Shown here: in pieces, positions 10,756-20,345 of the stretch
How positions within the stretch are numbered: position 1 is the first letter of the stretch
Layout: each line of letters opens with the position of its first letter
NCBI GenBank assembly: GCA_036924285.1
Contig: JAYKYS010000010.1
Coordinates: 9,362,001 to 9,426,000 of the forward strand
Length of the DNA: 64,000 nucleotides
Reading direction: 5' to 3'
Source: Asterella californica
Lineage: Eukaryota > Streptophyta > Marchantiopsida > Marchantiales > Aytoniaceae
The notes under the pieces: model-generated
The model's database searches: none
What the model saw: only the letters and a program-made list of their open reading frames with translations
Told to the model about the DNA's origin: nothing
Translations under genes and position numbers: made by a program

Positions 10756-12471
10756 GCCAAAACCCCTAGACTCTCTAAACTCCTGAGTAATCTTAGGTAG
10801 TGGACGGTCTCTCAAGCTATCACGATTCCTCTCATGTTCTGCAGCAACGGTCAAAAACTGAACAGCTCTTTTGCCGTCTCTACTACGTATCCTAGCATAG
10901 GCTGAACCATCATCCATAACTCGTGTCTCCATTCTAACAGCAGTAATGTAAGGCTGTCCTAGAATGATAGGATAGGTTGACATGTCTTGCACAAAGAAAT
11001 TCTGAACATCACTGATGTCACCCACAGTTACCTTGATGTTGGGGCAAGCACCATAGAGTTCTCCCCGCTGGTTGTTGGCAGCACGGATAAGCCATCCATG
11101 GTCGGTGTCTATGGGCCACCTCCCACGCTTGTACAGCTCCTTAGACATCAGATTAATCTCTGAGCCGTGATCAATCAATGCCACCACAGGTTCCTCCAGA
11201 TCTCCCAGCTTCACTAAGGTCTCTGTGGTTGCTCTCGCCCAATGGTTGTGAGAATAATGGCTCTTCTGCGATGCTTCCACCTCATCTTCAAACCTCACGT
11301 GCTGATCTGATCTTCCCTCTGATACTTGAGAGTAGTAACCAGCAATCTCATCCTCCTCATCCTCCGACAGTTTGGTCCCTAGAGCGTTAAGCGTAGCTGC
11401 TTCACCCAAAATCTGACGTTTCCTCTTGATGATATCTATGATAACCTCATGGAACTCACGCTTTGCAATCCCAAGAATCTCACCCAAGGTAAACTCAACC
11501 TTCCCATTCAAGATACGATTCTCTAACACCTGCTTCAAGTCTGTAGCAATCTCAATGTCAGACTGAAGTTTGTATGCAGGTATCTTACCCTTCTCCTTGC
11601 TTCTCTCCTTCTCCTTTGGTGTTGTAGGTGGTAGATCCTCCATAGTCTCCTCCCGAGTAGGTGTTGTTTCCTGCCTTGTCTCTGGTCTAGCCCTTTCACT
11701 CCTTGTAGCAGGTCGTTTGGCTGTAGAAGCCTCACCTGCATCCTCCCTCCTGCGTTTTTCTTCTAGAACAGCTTCATGCTGACTTCTTGCAACATAAGCA
11801 TGCACTGACATAGTGTCTACAGGGTCATTCCATCCTGTAGCTTCTCGAATTGAGTTGCCAACCCTTCGTAGCACATCCTTGTCTAGCTCTGTTCTAGCTA
11901 CGGACCGCACTACATCAGACCACAACCCAGTAGTCCCTTTCTCTCTTTCCATCTCCACTTTCACTCCACAGGTAGCAGCATTCACAAGAGAAACAGCATG
12001 TGATGTTGATATCTCATTCACAAGCCTCTTCATACCACCCTTGCCAAAGTTGGTTCCCAACATCATCCCAGTCTCTCTCAGATGGATCTTACCATCTTTG
12101 AAGAAGATCAGATCCTTCCTCAATGCATCTGAAAACTCTCCACAATCTCTTCTTACATGGTCTAAGCTATCACACCATATACAACGATGAACAAAGCCTT
12201 CTCTCATCTGAGGTCTCTGCATAGCAGGCTGTACATTCTGCTCCTTCTCTTCTAACCTAGTGAGCTTAAGCTTAAGCTCCTTCATACCCTTAATCAACTC
12301 ATCAAGCGGTGAGTCTTCCTCTCTAGCAATTACCAAAGCAGGCTTAGTAGGCAACTGCTTGACAGGAATTATCAGAGGTGCTGCTTCACTTACCACCACC
12401 TTGTCCCTTCTTCTCTGTCTCTTGGTCAGCAAAGAAACAGCCTCTTCAACCTCCTTCCAGTCAGTCTTCAA
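10717..12471 (-). CDS. gag: E3 gag (3' part) and aspartic protease
   Basis: A 584-codon open frame. Residues 1-25 (WKEVEEAVSLLTKRQRRR) match the middle of gag in element R, so the true start is lost and the first Met is not the native one. A CCHC zinc knuckle (C-x2-C-x4-H-x4-C) lies at residues 97-110. A Glu/Arg-rich linker follows, then a retroviral-type protease beginning LIDHGSEINLMS near residue 434, with the flap-side ILGQPYITAV about 70 residues later. The active site is D-H-G, not the usual D-T/S-G, and the same is true in R1 and R. The frame ends at 10717 in the overlap with pol. Confidence 0.85.
   Translation of the reverse strand: MKTDWKEVEEAVSLLTKRQRRRDKVVVSEAAPLIIPVKQLPTKPALVIAREEDSPLDELIKGMKELKLKLTRLEEKEQNVQPAMQRPQMREGFVHRCIWCDSLDHVRRDCGEFSDALRKDLIFFKDGKIHLRETGMMLGTNFGKGGMKRLVNEISTSHAVSLVNAATCGVKVEMEREKGTTGLWSDVVRSVARTELDKDVLRRVGNSIREATGWNDPVDTMSVHAYVARSQHEAVLEEKRRREDAGEASTAKRPATRSERARPETRQETTPTREETMEDLPPTTPKEKERSKEKGKIPAYKLQSDIEIATDLKQVLENRILNGKVEFTLGEILGIAKREFHEVIIDIIKRKRQILGEAATLNALGTKLSEDEEDEIAGYYSQVSEGRSDQHVRFEDEVEASQKSHYSHNHWARATTETLVKLGDLEEPVVALIDHGSEINLMSKELYKRGRWPIDTDHGWLIRAANNQRGELYGACPNIKVTVGDISDVQNFFVQDMSTYPIILGQPYITAVRMETRVMDDGSAYARIRSRDGKRAVQFLTVAAEHERNRDSLRDRPLPKITQEFRESRGFGRVPLKSETSTVQ
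10759..10765 (-). promoter_or_regulatory. candidate -1 ribosomal frameshift site GGGTTTT
   Basis: On the minus strand the gag-protease frame reads agg ggt ttt ggc. This makes the X XXY YYZ heptamer G GGT TTT. A one-base backward slip enters the frame WQSTIEERDF, which stays open into RT. The stop of the zero frame is about 40 bases further on. R1 and R change frame in the same direction at the same place, but with weaker U-runs. Confidence 0.5.
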
Positions 12472-12519
12472 TCCTCTCTCTGGAACTGGCAGAACCGGCA
12501 GAGCTCCATTTCCTACTCT

Positions 12520-13683
12520 ACGATCCTACTTAACCATCTGCCTCGAGAGCCAAGGGAGGCGACCACCAGGGAGAGAGAGAGGCGCTGACAAGAGGTTGCC
12601 ACCTCACATGCATGCGGTCCCTCTTCCCAATTAGCCCTCCACTGTGTTACTCCTACGCTACCTATGCTGCCACATGGGGTCCTAACTATTTTTACATGGA
12701 AAACTGCCACCCTTAAGATAGCATGTCCGATCCTACTAAATCTGGAAGTGTCGATTGAGTTTGCTAACTACTCTGATTGCTCGGTGACAATCTCTACATG
12801 ATCTGCTCCTACCGGAGCTACTACCTCGACTTCTGATGGACTGGGAAACCCTGCACTTACCTCGGGTACCACTGAGGTAGCCTCCTCCTCCATGTTCATC
12901 GCTGACTCTGCTGCTGCTGCTGCTTCTTCTTCCTCGGCTTCGGCTTCTGCTTCGAAAGACAGAAGCGTCTTCTGGGAAGCTGGGTCGAGTATTGCTTCCT
13001 CCATCTTCTGAGGCACTGGTGCGACACTGGGAGCCATGGTGACCTCATAAGGGTCCGGGGAAGTCGCTTCCTCCACTCGGAATACCTGGGAAGACGGTCT
13101 TCCTTCCTGTCTTCCAGAAGACGTCTTGTCTTCCGGGGCATCTTCCGGGTTCTTCTCGGCTTCCAACGCTATCACTACCAAGTGTACAGCGAGGTCGAAC
13201 TCCTCCTTCTCCAAGTCTGGTCTTGTCGATGATGCTGGTGATTGGGAAGATGCGTTTACTGGTGGCGGGATCAAAGGAAGACCACAGAGTGTCTTCACTC
13301 CCTCTATCTGCCGATCCAAGTATCGGAACATACTCTCCTTGCACTCCACAAACATTGCTTTGGACTCCTCGTCCCACTCTCTAGCTAAGGTAAGGAGCTT
13401 CCTACCCGCGGTGAAGTTGAACTTCTTCCGAAGCGCTTCCACCGAGTGAGCTAGTAACCCCTGCGCACGAGCTTCCGCCGCTTCCCGCTGCGTCTTCTCA
13501 GCTGCAACTCGCGCTTCTGCGGCTTCCTGCTGCGTCGTCCATGTTGTCCTCTCTTCTGCGAGGGCGGTGATCTTCCCTCGCACTCGGAGAACCTCTTGGT
13601 CACGCTGCTGTAAGCGCGCCTGTAACTCCTGGTTGCTCTTCTTCAGCTGCGCTGACTCCTTGGAAGAAGTGACGTACTTGTTG
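12520..13683 (-). pseudogene. family G coiled-coil ORF, minus copy (M)
   Basis: The minus strand is open from about 13683 (SAQLKKSNQELQARLQQRD) to the stop at 12768. The N half is an Ala/Glu/Arg heptad-rich coiled coil (REAAEARAQGLLAHSVEAL). It is followed by the conserved FNFTAGRKLLTLAREW and MFVECKESMFRYLDRQIEGV, then an acidic Ala/Glu tail. There is no enzyme motif. The N-terminus present in the plus copy is missing here because the LTR-side sequence joins directly near 13690. About 250 bp of matching 3' flank continues to 12520, where it abuts E3. Function unknown; it is probably a retroelement structural or accessory protein. Confidence 0.6.
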
Positions 13684-13689
13684 TGAGTC

Positions 13690-14810
13690 GAAGACTCAGT
13701 CCTTCCCTAAGTCCTCACAGTCTAGCTTCCACTCTCAGAAGACGAACCTAGTCTACCAAAAGACAGCTACTCCGTCTTCCGAGATTCTAACAGTGCTTCC
13801 TAACTTCCTCCCGTCTTCCGGGTTATATCTACTCAATCCTAACTAAGCAAGGCCTCGCATGGATTACTAAGAAGACAATCCACCTTGCATTACATCCTAC
13901 TTCCTAACAGAAGATACAAGATATGCGAGAAGTAGAGTATATGAAAGGTTCAGAAGATGGTTGCGGGCTCCTGCGGTGATAGTGGCCTCTGGGAAGACTC
14001 CCGGGACAGTTTCCGATTCAATGTCTTTCTCGGAGACCTCCCGAAGTCAGGCTTCCCTTCACTGGTCTCACCTGTCTTCTTCTTCCTACGCTCAATCTAT
14101 CCTCACAACAGATTCAAGACATGTGCACTCTGTTCTTCTGACTTCTCACCTCTCATACACACTCAGAAGAAGCTTGCTGCATGATGGGAAGACATGACCC
14201 TCGACCATTCTCTCCAGATTCTGCCAGCAAGACTTCTCACAACTCTCTTCTAAGTTCGGAAAGAAGAAGAAACGGCTGCTATGGGTCGGACAGAAGAGAC
14301 CCGTAACGGACCCTCTCGTCTTCTTGCGCATTTTGCCAGCCTTTCCTGTCTTCGAGTCTCTCTAGGAAGATGTGGATTTGAGAAGCTAGGAAGATCAAGA
14401 GGCACAGGCCTAATCCCCGACTTCCAACTTCTTGAAATAACAAAAAACTCACCACGCCACTCAGGATTCGTACCAAGCCTCTCTTAACACAAAAGCAAAG
14501 CAAATCCATTCTTGATACGAATTGTGTACAGTCGACTTCCGAAGACAGTTTTCCGAAGATGTTCCAATCTTCCGAAGCGTCTTCCGTCTTCCGCCGTCTT
14601 CCGTCTTCCGAAGATACCACCGAGAAGACGCTCTTCAGAAGACGGTCGTCTTCCGAAGAAGTCAACTTATTATTACAAATAGCCCTTAAGATCATCTTCC
14701 TTCTAAGGAAACCGTAATCTTAAGTAACAACGCTTCTTCAGTTATACAAACAAGTTATTATTCCCAAAAATTTCAAAAATTCGTGAATCTTGTAATTTGT
14801 GGGCACCACA
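13690..14810 (-). mobile_element. family G LTR, minus copy
   Basis: This is the inverted counterpart of 2700-4640. It begins TGTGGTGCCCAC at 14810 (minus) and keeps the GAAGAC/GTCTTCC words, including tandem GGAAGAC units at 14575-14610. It matches the left copy up to actcacaacaagt near 13690 but lacks about 700 bp. Its start lies inside the plus-strand coiled-coil ORF (14811 onward), so this copy inserted into, or was inverted next to, another family G element. Confidence 0.65.
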
Positions 14811-14821
14811 TCCAGCCAGCT

Positions 14822-15892
14822 ATGGAGTTGCTGGAGAAGAGAGCGAAGGCTCAGGAGAAGCTCTTACAGCTTGGATTTGGTCTGCGCACTTTGATGCGTC
14901 AGGAAGAAGGCCAGAAGAAGGCAGAAGCGCTGGAAGCTAGTCTCCGCACCACAGAGAAGCTCGCAGCGAGGTACAAGGTGGAAGCAGCCGCTTCTACCAA
15001 GGAGCTGACCCAACTGAAGAAGAGCAACCAGGAGTTGCAGGCGCGTTTACAGCAGCGTGACCAAGAGGTTCTCTGAGTGCGGGGGAAGATCACCGCTCTC
15101 GCAGAGGAGAAGACAACATGAAAGACACAGCGGGAAGCCGCAGAAGCGCGAGTTGCAGCCGAGAAGATGCAGCGAGAAGCAGCGGAAGCTCGTGCGCAGG
15201 AGATGCTAGCACAGTCAGTGGAAGCGCTTCGGAAGAAGTTCAACTTCACCGCGGGTAGGAAGTTGCTTATCTTGGCTAGAGAGTGGGACGATGAGTCCAA
15301 GGTGATGTTGGTAGAGTGCAAGGAGAGTATGTTCTGGTACTTGGATAGGCAGATAGAGGGGGTGAAGACACTCTATGGACTTCTCTCGACTCTGCCACTG
15401 GTAACTACATTTTCTCCAGTCCTAGTACCATCGATCGATGCCGACATGGAGAAGGAGGAGTTCGACCTCGCTGTGCACTTGGTAGTGACAGCGTTGGAAG
15501 CCGAGAAGACTCCGGAAGACGCCCCGGAAGAAAAGATGTCTTCTGGAAGACAGGAAGAAGAACTGTCTTCTCAGGTATTCCGCGTGGAGGAAGCGACTTC
15601 CTCGGACCTCTATGAGGTCGCCATGGTCTCTAGTACCGAACTAATGCTCCAGAAGAGCGAGGAAGCACCACTCGACTCCGCTTCCCAGAAGACGCTTCCG
15701 TCTTCCGAAGCAGAAGCAGAAGCCGAGGAAGAGGCAGCAGCAGCGACAGCAGGGCCAGCGAAGAACGATGTGGAGGAAGCCACCTCAGTGTTACCCAAGG
15801 TGTTCGCAGGGCTTCCTAGCTTATCAGAAGCCACGTTAGGAGCTCCGGTAGGAGCAGATCAGGTAGAGATTGCATCCGAGCAATCAGAGTAG
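14822..15892 (+). pseudogene. family G coiled-coil ORF, plus copy (P), two nonsense codons
   Basis: One frame from ATG 14822 to the TAG at 15890-15892 encodes about 357 residues. It has a heptad-rich N-terminal coiled coil (ELLEKRAKAQEKLLQ, TTEKLAARYKVEA), the shared SVEALRKKFNFTAGRKLL core and an acidic C-terminal tail (EAEAEAEEEAAAA). TGA at 15074-15076 replaces an Arg codon that is CGA in the M copy. TGA at 15119-15121 falls where M has Trp. The frame is otherwise intact. The ATG is only 12 bases from the LTR edge at 14810, so the true start may be lost. Confidence 0.6.
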
Positions 15893-17400
15893 ATAGTAAT
15901 CACAACCGATGTTAACATTTTCCAAACTTAGTAGGACCGAACATGCTATCTTAAGGATGGCAGTTTTTCAGTGTAAAATTAGTTAGGAAACCATGTGGCA
16001 GCATACGTAGCGTAGGAACAACAAGGTGGATGGCTAATCAGGAAAAGGAAAACGGCTTGCATGTGAGGTGGCAGCCTTCTAACAGCGCCCATCTCTCCCT
16101 GGTGGTCGTCTCCTCTGTTTTCTCGTGGTAGAAGGCATAAGTAGGATCGAAGAGTAGGAAATCTAGTTTTTCACACACACTACACCCGATGTTAGAGACA
16201 TACGAATAGACTGGGATTATACCGGAGGGGTCTACATGCTCGTTATCAGCAGTGGTTCGAAGATGTAGATAGAGGTAGTGGACAGTTTAGGAACAGGGAA
16301 CGGCATCCTCGTGCAGTCCTGTTAGCTAGACTGGAGTGCCGAAGAGTAGGCGCATAAAGTAGAGGGAGTGAGCTTCCCAATGCCAATGTGACGTCTTCTC
16401 GGGAATGGATTACGAATTTGAGTGCAGAAGCTTTGTCCATGTCTTCTGGGTGGTGGGTTTTCTTGGATTCACTTCCGATTGTGCATGGGAAGTATTCTTC
16501 TTGAGTGGCGGTGATTGTCAGCAGTTGTGGAATTGCAGCTTGGCTCGTTCAGTAGAGCACTTCGGATCTACGTACGGACGGTCTTATGGGTAAGGGATCC
16601 CAAAAGACAGAGTAGTCGGAGTAGCGAAGAGAAGAAGAAAGAAGCCTTCGTCCCACAACAGAAGACGACATCTTCAAGTAGAAGACGGTGCAACTGTACG
16701 CAAGTTTGTTGTCTTCCTCCCCAAACTATTACAAGCAGGGATGGCTTGTTAGTCAGGATCCGGACTAGAAGCCTGTCGGAATCTTAATTTCTCCTTTTCA
16801 TCTTGTTTTCTCTTGTTTGGATTTTCTTTTCTTCCCCATCTTCTCTCATCTTCCCCATCTTCTACCTTCTATTGAGCTTTCGTGAAGGTGAATGCCGTTG
16901 TAGTGCTACAGGAAGACCGTTTCCGTAGGCAGAAGCCTGGGAAGGCTACAGGGGACATACATCATGTGATTAATCTAATCCGTTGGAATGTGAGAGTGAG
17001 TAAGGTGTAACAGCCGTTGCTAGTTGACTTCAGCGAAGCATGAACAGTCTTCTGGAGGTGTGAGAAGTCGAGTTGAACCCCCAGAAGCCGAGAATTGCTT
17101 CAAGAAGACGGTATCGAGAAGACCGGAAGAAGTGACTTCGAAGCAGAAAGCGTCTTCCTGAGCCTCTCTGTGAATAGTTGTGTGATATTTTAGTTAGTAG
17201 TTGTTTGTTTAGGTCCAGAGCACCTTTTGGCGAGTCTGGAAGACGCATGGTTTTGTGAGAAGACGGGATTTCTAGACAAAATCCGTGTGTTTGTGTATTT
17301 GAACAGATCTTAGAACTTAGAGCATCGTTACTTGTGCAAATCTTCTATGGGAACAATATCTTGTATACTAAATGGACAAAAGGAGTAATCCTGCGACACT
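15893..17400 (+). mobile_element. family G 3' non-coding region (P copy)
   Basis: 15893-16170 matches the 3' flank of the M copy (for example gtaggaccgaacatgctatc and ccatgtggcagcata). Beyond that the GAAGAC bias continues to about 17260, with CT-rich stretches at 16785-16870. No coding region is supported. The right border is not defined and no LTR end or target duplication was found. Confidence 0.4.
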
Positions 17401-17546
17401 ACAATATACCTCCCGTCCGTACTCAAGAAACATCTAACAATCTCAGAACCGGATCCACGATGAATATGAAAGTAGGAGCGTTAAATTTATATTAATAGAG
17501 TATCTGAGAGAAAGTGTAGTATAGAAAAGTTTTCTTTGAGTTTAGG

Positions 17547-17699
17547 ATGGCTACATTGGAGGAAAAGAAAAGAGCGAGAGACAGTCATGAGAAAGAGGAG
17601 ACTAGAAAGAGACATTCCTCTTTGTTTGTTGAATTACATAAGACCGATAAGTCTTTTGAGGAGATTAAAGAAATTATCGAGAAGCTCGATAATATGTAA
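17547..17699 (+). CDS. 50-codon basic/acidic ORF, unrecognised
   Basis: ATG 17547 has a purine-rich context (ggatggct). The frame encodes 50 residues rich in Lys, Arg and Glu (MATLEEKKRARD at the start, FEEIKEIIEKLDNM at the end) and stops at TAA 17697-17699. It could be a helical peptide, a first exon or chance. The neighbouring DNA to 18900 is non-coding. Confidence 0.3.
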   Translation: MATLEEKKRARDSHEKEETRKRHSSLFVELHKTDKSFEEIKEIIEKLDNM

Positions 17700-17989
17700 T
17701 TTTTTGAAGAAAGTAAAGTGTATGATTCAGTTGTGAACTGTCATATTCATAAGTTTCATGTCGTCGTTGTAATTACATGTGGGAGGACTAGAATCTAAAA
17801 AACCTCAATGAAATTATCTTCTTTGCCACTCAGGTCATATCAATGTGTATTGTGTATAATTATTGGAGAAATAGAAATCAAGAGTGCGAATGTGTTGTTA
17901 GAGAAAACAAAATGGAGAGTGTGAACGTGGCTTAGTCTCAAAGGCGAGGGCGAGAGTCAGGTGCAATTAGAATGTTTAGGATTTACAGA

Positions 17990-18120
17990 TCCCGTGTAGC
18001 TCGTGTTCATAAGGAGTGAGTCGCAATACGAATGGATCTGTCAAGCTCTTGTTCATAGGGAGTGATTCTGGTGTAGCTCGTGTTCATAGAGAGTAAGTCG
18101 CAAACACAACTAGATCTGTG
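17990..18120 (+). repeat. imperfect tandem repeat, unit of about 45-70 bp
   Basis: The phrase agctc(g/t)tgttcata(a/g)(g/a)gagt recurs three times (about 17998, 18040 and 18076), accompanied by gagtcgcaa and (a)gatctgt. Period and order vary, so this is a decayed minisatellite. Confidence 0.55.
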
Positions 18121-18479
18121 AACATGACATGTGATGTGCAGTCGGAACACAAGATTTGTGACATCAGTTGGAGTCATTCGAAGTTCATTTGTAGCGCGGA
18201 TATAACAAACCCAAAGTACGACGATTCATTCGACTTGAGGTATGTTGTTCCGCAGTAGTCGAGGTGCGTTGTGTTTCAATTGGGTGTAACTTCATTGATC
18301 AATCTTAGTTTTATGAAATGGTTGTTGATGGTTAGTAAGCTGAAGTGGCGTGTGATCTTGATCGTTGTTAGTAAGCAGAAAGTTGTTAGTTTGTGAAATG
18401 GTAGCTGGTTAGTAAGCAAAAAGGGCAGAAATCTTATTCTAATTTCACGTATTAGAAAGCTGAGTGCACGTACGCACAT

Positions 18480-18790
18480 TCGCAATGAGTGCGACTGCAG
18501 AAATCATGTGGATAAATGTGTAGTCTTTTGTCTAAATGCGAGTCTAGTGCCGATTGTACGAACTGAACGCGGGTTTAAGAAACCGCACTGAATGCGATTT
18601 CATGCGCAAATTCGCTCTCAGTGAGATAAATTGAAATCGCACTGAGTGCGTGAGCATGCACATTTGCGGTCAGTGTGATAAGGTGAAATTGCACGCACTG
18701 AGCGAGTTGAAATCGCACATTCGTGCTCAATGTGCATAAGATCACTCAGTACGAGTGGACTCTTTCGCACTAATGCGAGTGGGTTTTATC
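18480..18790. repeat. dispersed TCGCACTGA-type short repeats, block 1
   Basis: Variants of tcgcactgagtgcg and its complement recur at least eight times in 300 bp, in both orientations, immediately upstream of the gene-like locus starting at 18919. A second block with the same word lies at 19990-20230. Confidence 0.65.
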
Positions 18791-19989
18791 TCACCACGTG
18801 ATGTTTAGATTTAGATGGTTTTGGATTACAACTTTAGAACTTTAGGAAATGCGATTTGGACTGCGTTTATTAACCCGATATCTAGATTCTATGAAAGTTT
18901 TTATTGTGTTTACCAGATATGGCTTCGAGTAGGAAGAAATCGTTACATGAAGAAGGTAGCGCTGGAGAAGAAGGTAGCGGTCGAAATGAAGAAGAACCGT
19001 TTCTGATCAGTTTTCATGTAGAAGAGGATAGTAAATCTCGAATCAGATGGGTATGGATGGACGAAGAGGACGTTCGAAGAGCATTGAGCAATGTAGACGA
19101 AGATGTCGTACACAAACTTGGATTGTTGATAGCGTTGTCATTCTAGTTTGCACGGCCAGATGTAAGAGAACTTTGACTTTGAACTCCAAATCAGATGTGT
19201 GTGCTCGGGTTTATTGATGGTTCTTTTGCACACTTTGACTTTGAACTCCAGATCAAGTGTGTGTTCTAGAATTATGCAGTATTGAGTGCTTTTCTGCGTG
19301 ATAAGCAGATTGCATTATATAATGCATTTTATACGAGCTTATGATTCTGAACCACACACGGCAACCATTGGAGACACGGAGATAGTGTTGACCGTCGACT
19401 TGATCAGAGATGCGTTCATTCTTCTTTCTGGTGGAGTTGAAATGCCTTCCTTTGTGAGACATGTCTGAATTGAGAATTGGTTTTCTTACTATGATAAGAG
19501 AGGAAAAAGATATTGTGCAAGAGAATGTGCATTTCCGGAGTGGGGAGCAGTATTCCAATGCCTAAACGTAGTACTATTGGTGAGAAGAAGACTTAAAACA
19601 GTTACAGATCAAGTGGCATTGTATGTGAAGAATAAAGTTGAAGGATTAGACCCCGACTATGATTGGGTAGAGCTGATGAGAGAAAACAGAGAACTTGTGC
19701 ATCTTCAAAGACACGTTCAAGCGTCCAAAAAGAACGGAACAATCGAGACCTTCATGAGAATTGCACTTATGCATGTTATGATACACATTGGTAACATGAG
19801 AGAAGACCATGTCATTCATCCGGCAGACGTTCTAGCGAGTGTTGATTATGAAACAGGTATGGCTGAATGCTTCCGAGTTTCTTTGGAGTTACCTTGCTGT
19901 TGCAAATGCCTTTGTTTGTGTTTATAAGCTCTAGTTCATACCCTATGTAGTGTATTAGATTGCAGAGCAATTCTAAACTACACACTAGT

Positions 19990-20230
19990 TTGGTAAGTTG
20001 AAGTGCGATAAGCACTTGGGTCGCACTGAGATCAATGACCTCAGTGCAACTATGTTGTCTTATCGCACTGCATTGAGCGAGTAAGATTGATGCGACGCGG
20101 TTATTGATCGCATTGAGTGAATATACATGGGTTGGTCGCATTGTAAGGATCTCAGTGCGACCCGCTGGTCTTATCGCACTGAGTAAGGTGAGTGCGACCC
20201 GCTAATCTTATCGCACTACATCGAGTAAGA
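19990..20230. repeat. TCGCACTGA-type short repeats, block 2 (inside putative intron)
   Basis: At least seven copies of (t)tatcgcactga or its variants occur, with paired longer phrases agtgcgacccgct(g/a)(g/a)tcttatcgcac at about 20152 and 20191. The block sits between the GT-type donor at 19854 and the next coding stretch. Confidence 0.65.
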
Positions 20231-20267
20231 TCATATCTCTAATCTTTCTCTTTCGTCACGTGCATCC

Positions 20268-20345
20268 AAGCGGAAAAACGGACTTGAACTCTCAACCTTA
20301 GCCTTAGCAGAGCTTCTACTCAACCAACTCTTGACATGAGGAAGG
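20268..20345 (-). repeat. tRNA-like sequence in the putative intron
   Basis: The minus strand shows an A-box-like tGGTTGAGTAGAAGC and a B-box-like GAGAGTTCAAGTCC at tRNA spacing. The acceptor ends do not pair convincingly, so a tRNA-derived SINE or relic is more likely than a functional tRNA. Confidence 0.35.

Larger units (their letters stand above)
5831..12510 (-). mobile_element. E3: Ty3/gypsy-type retrotransposon, 5'-truncated
   Basis: In minus-strand order the element has a gag remainder, CCHC knuckle, aspartic protease, RT, RNase H, integrase, polypurine tract and 3' LTR, which is the Ty3/gypsy order. The 5' LTR and the start of gag are gone. Homology to element R stops near 12490-12515 and the sequence switches to the family G coiled-coil region. 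One 1-bp insertion in a G run near 9713 breaks RT. The element sits inside decayed family G DNA. R1 (23394) and R (55430) are diverged relatives. Confidence 0.85.
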
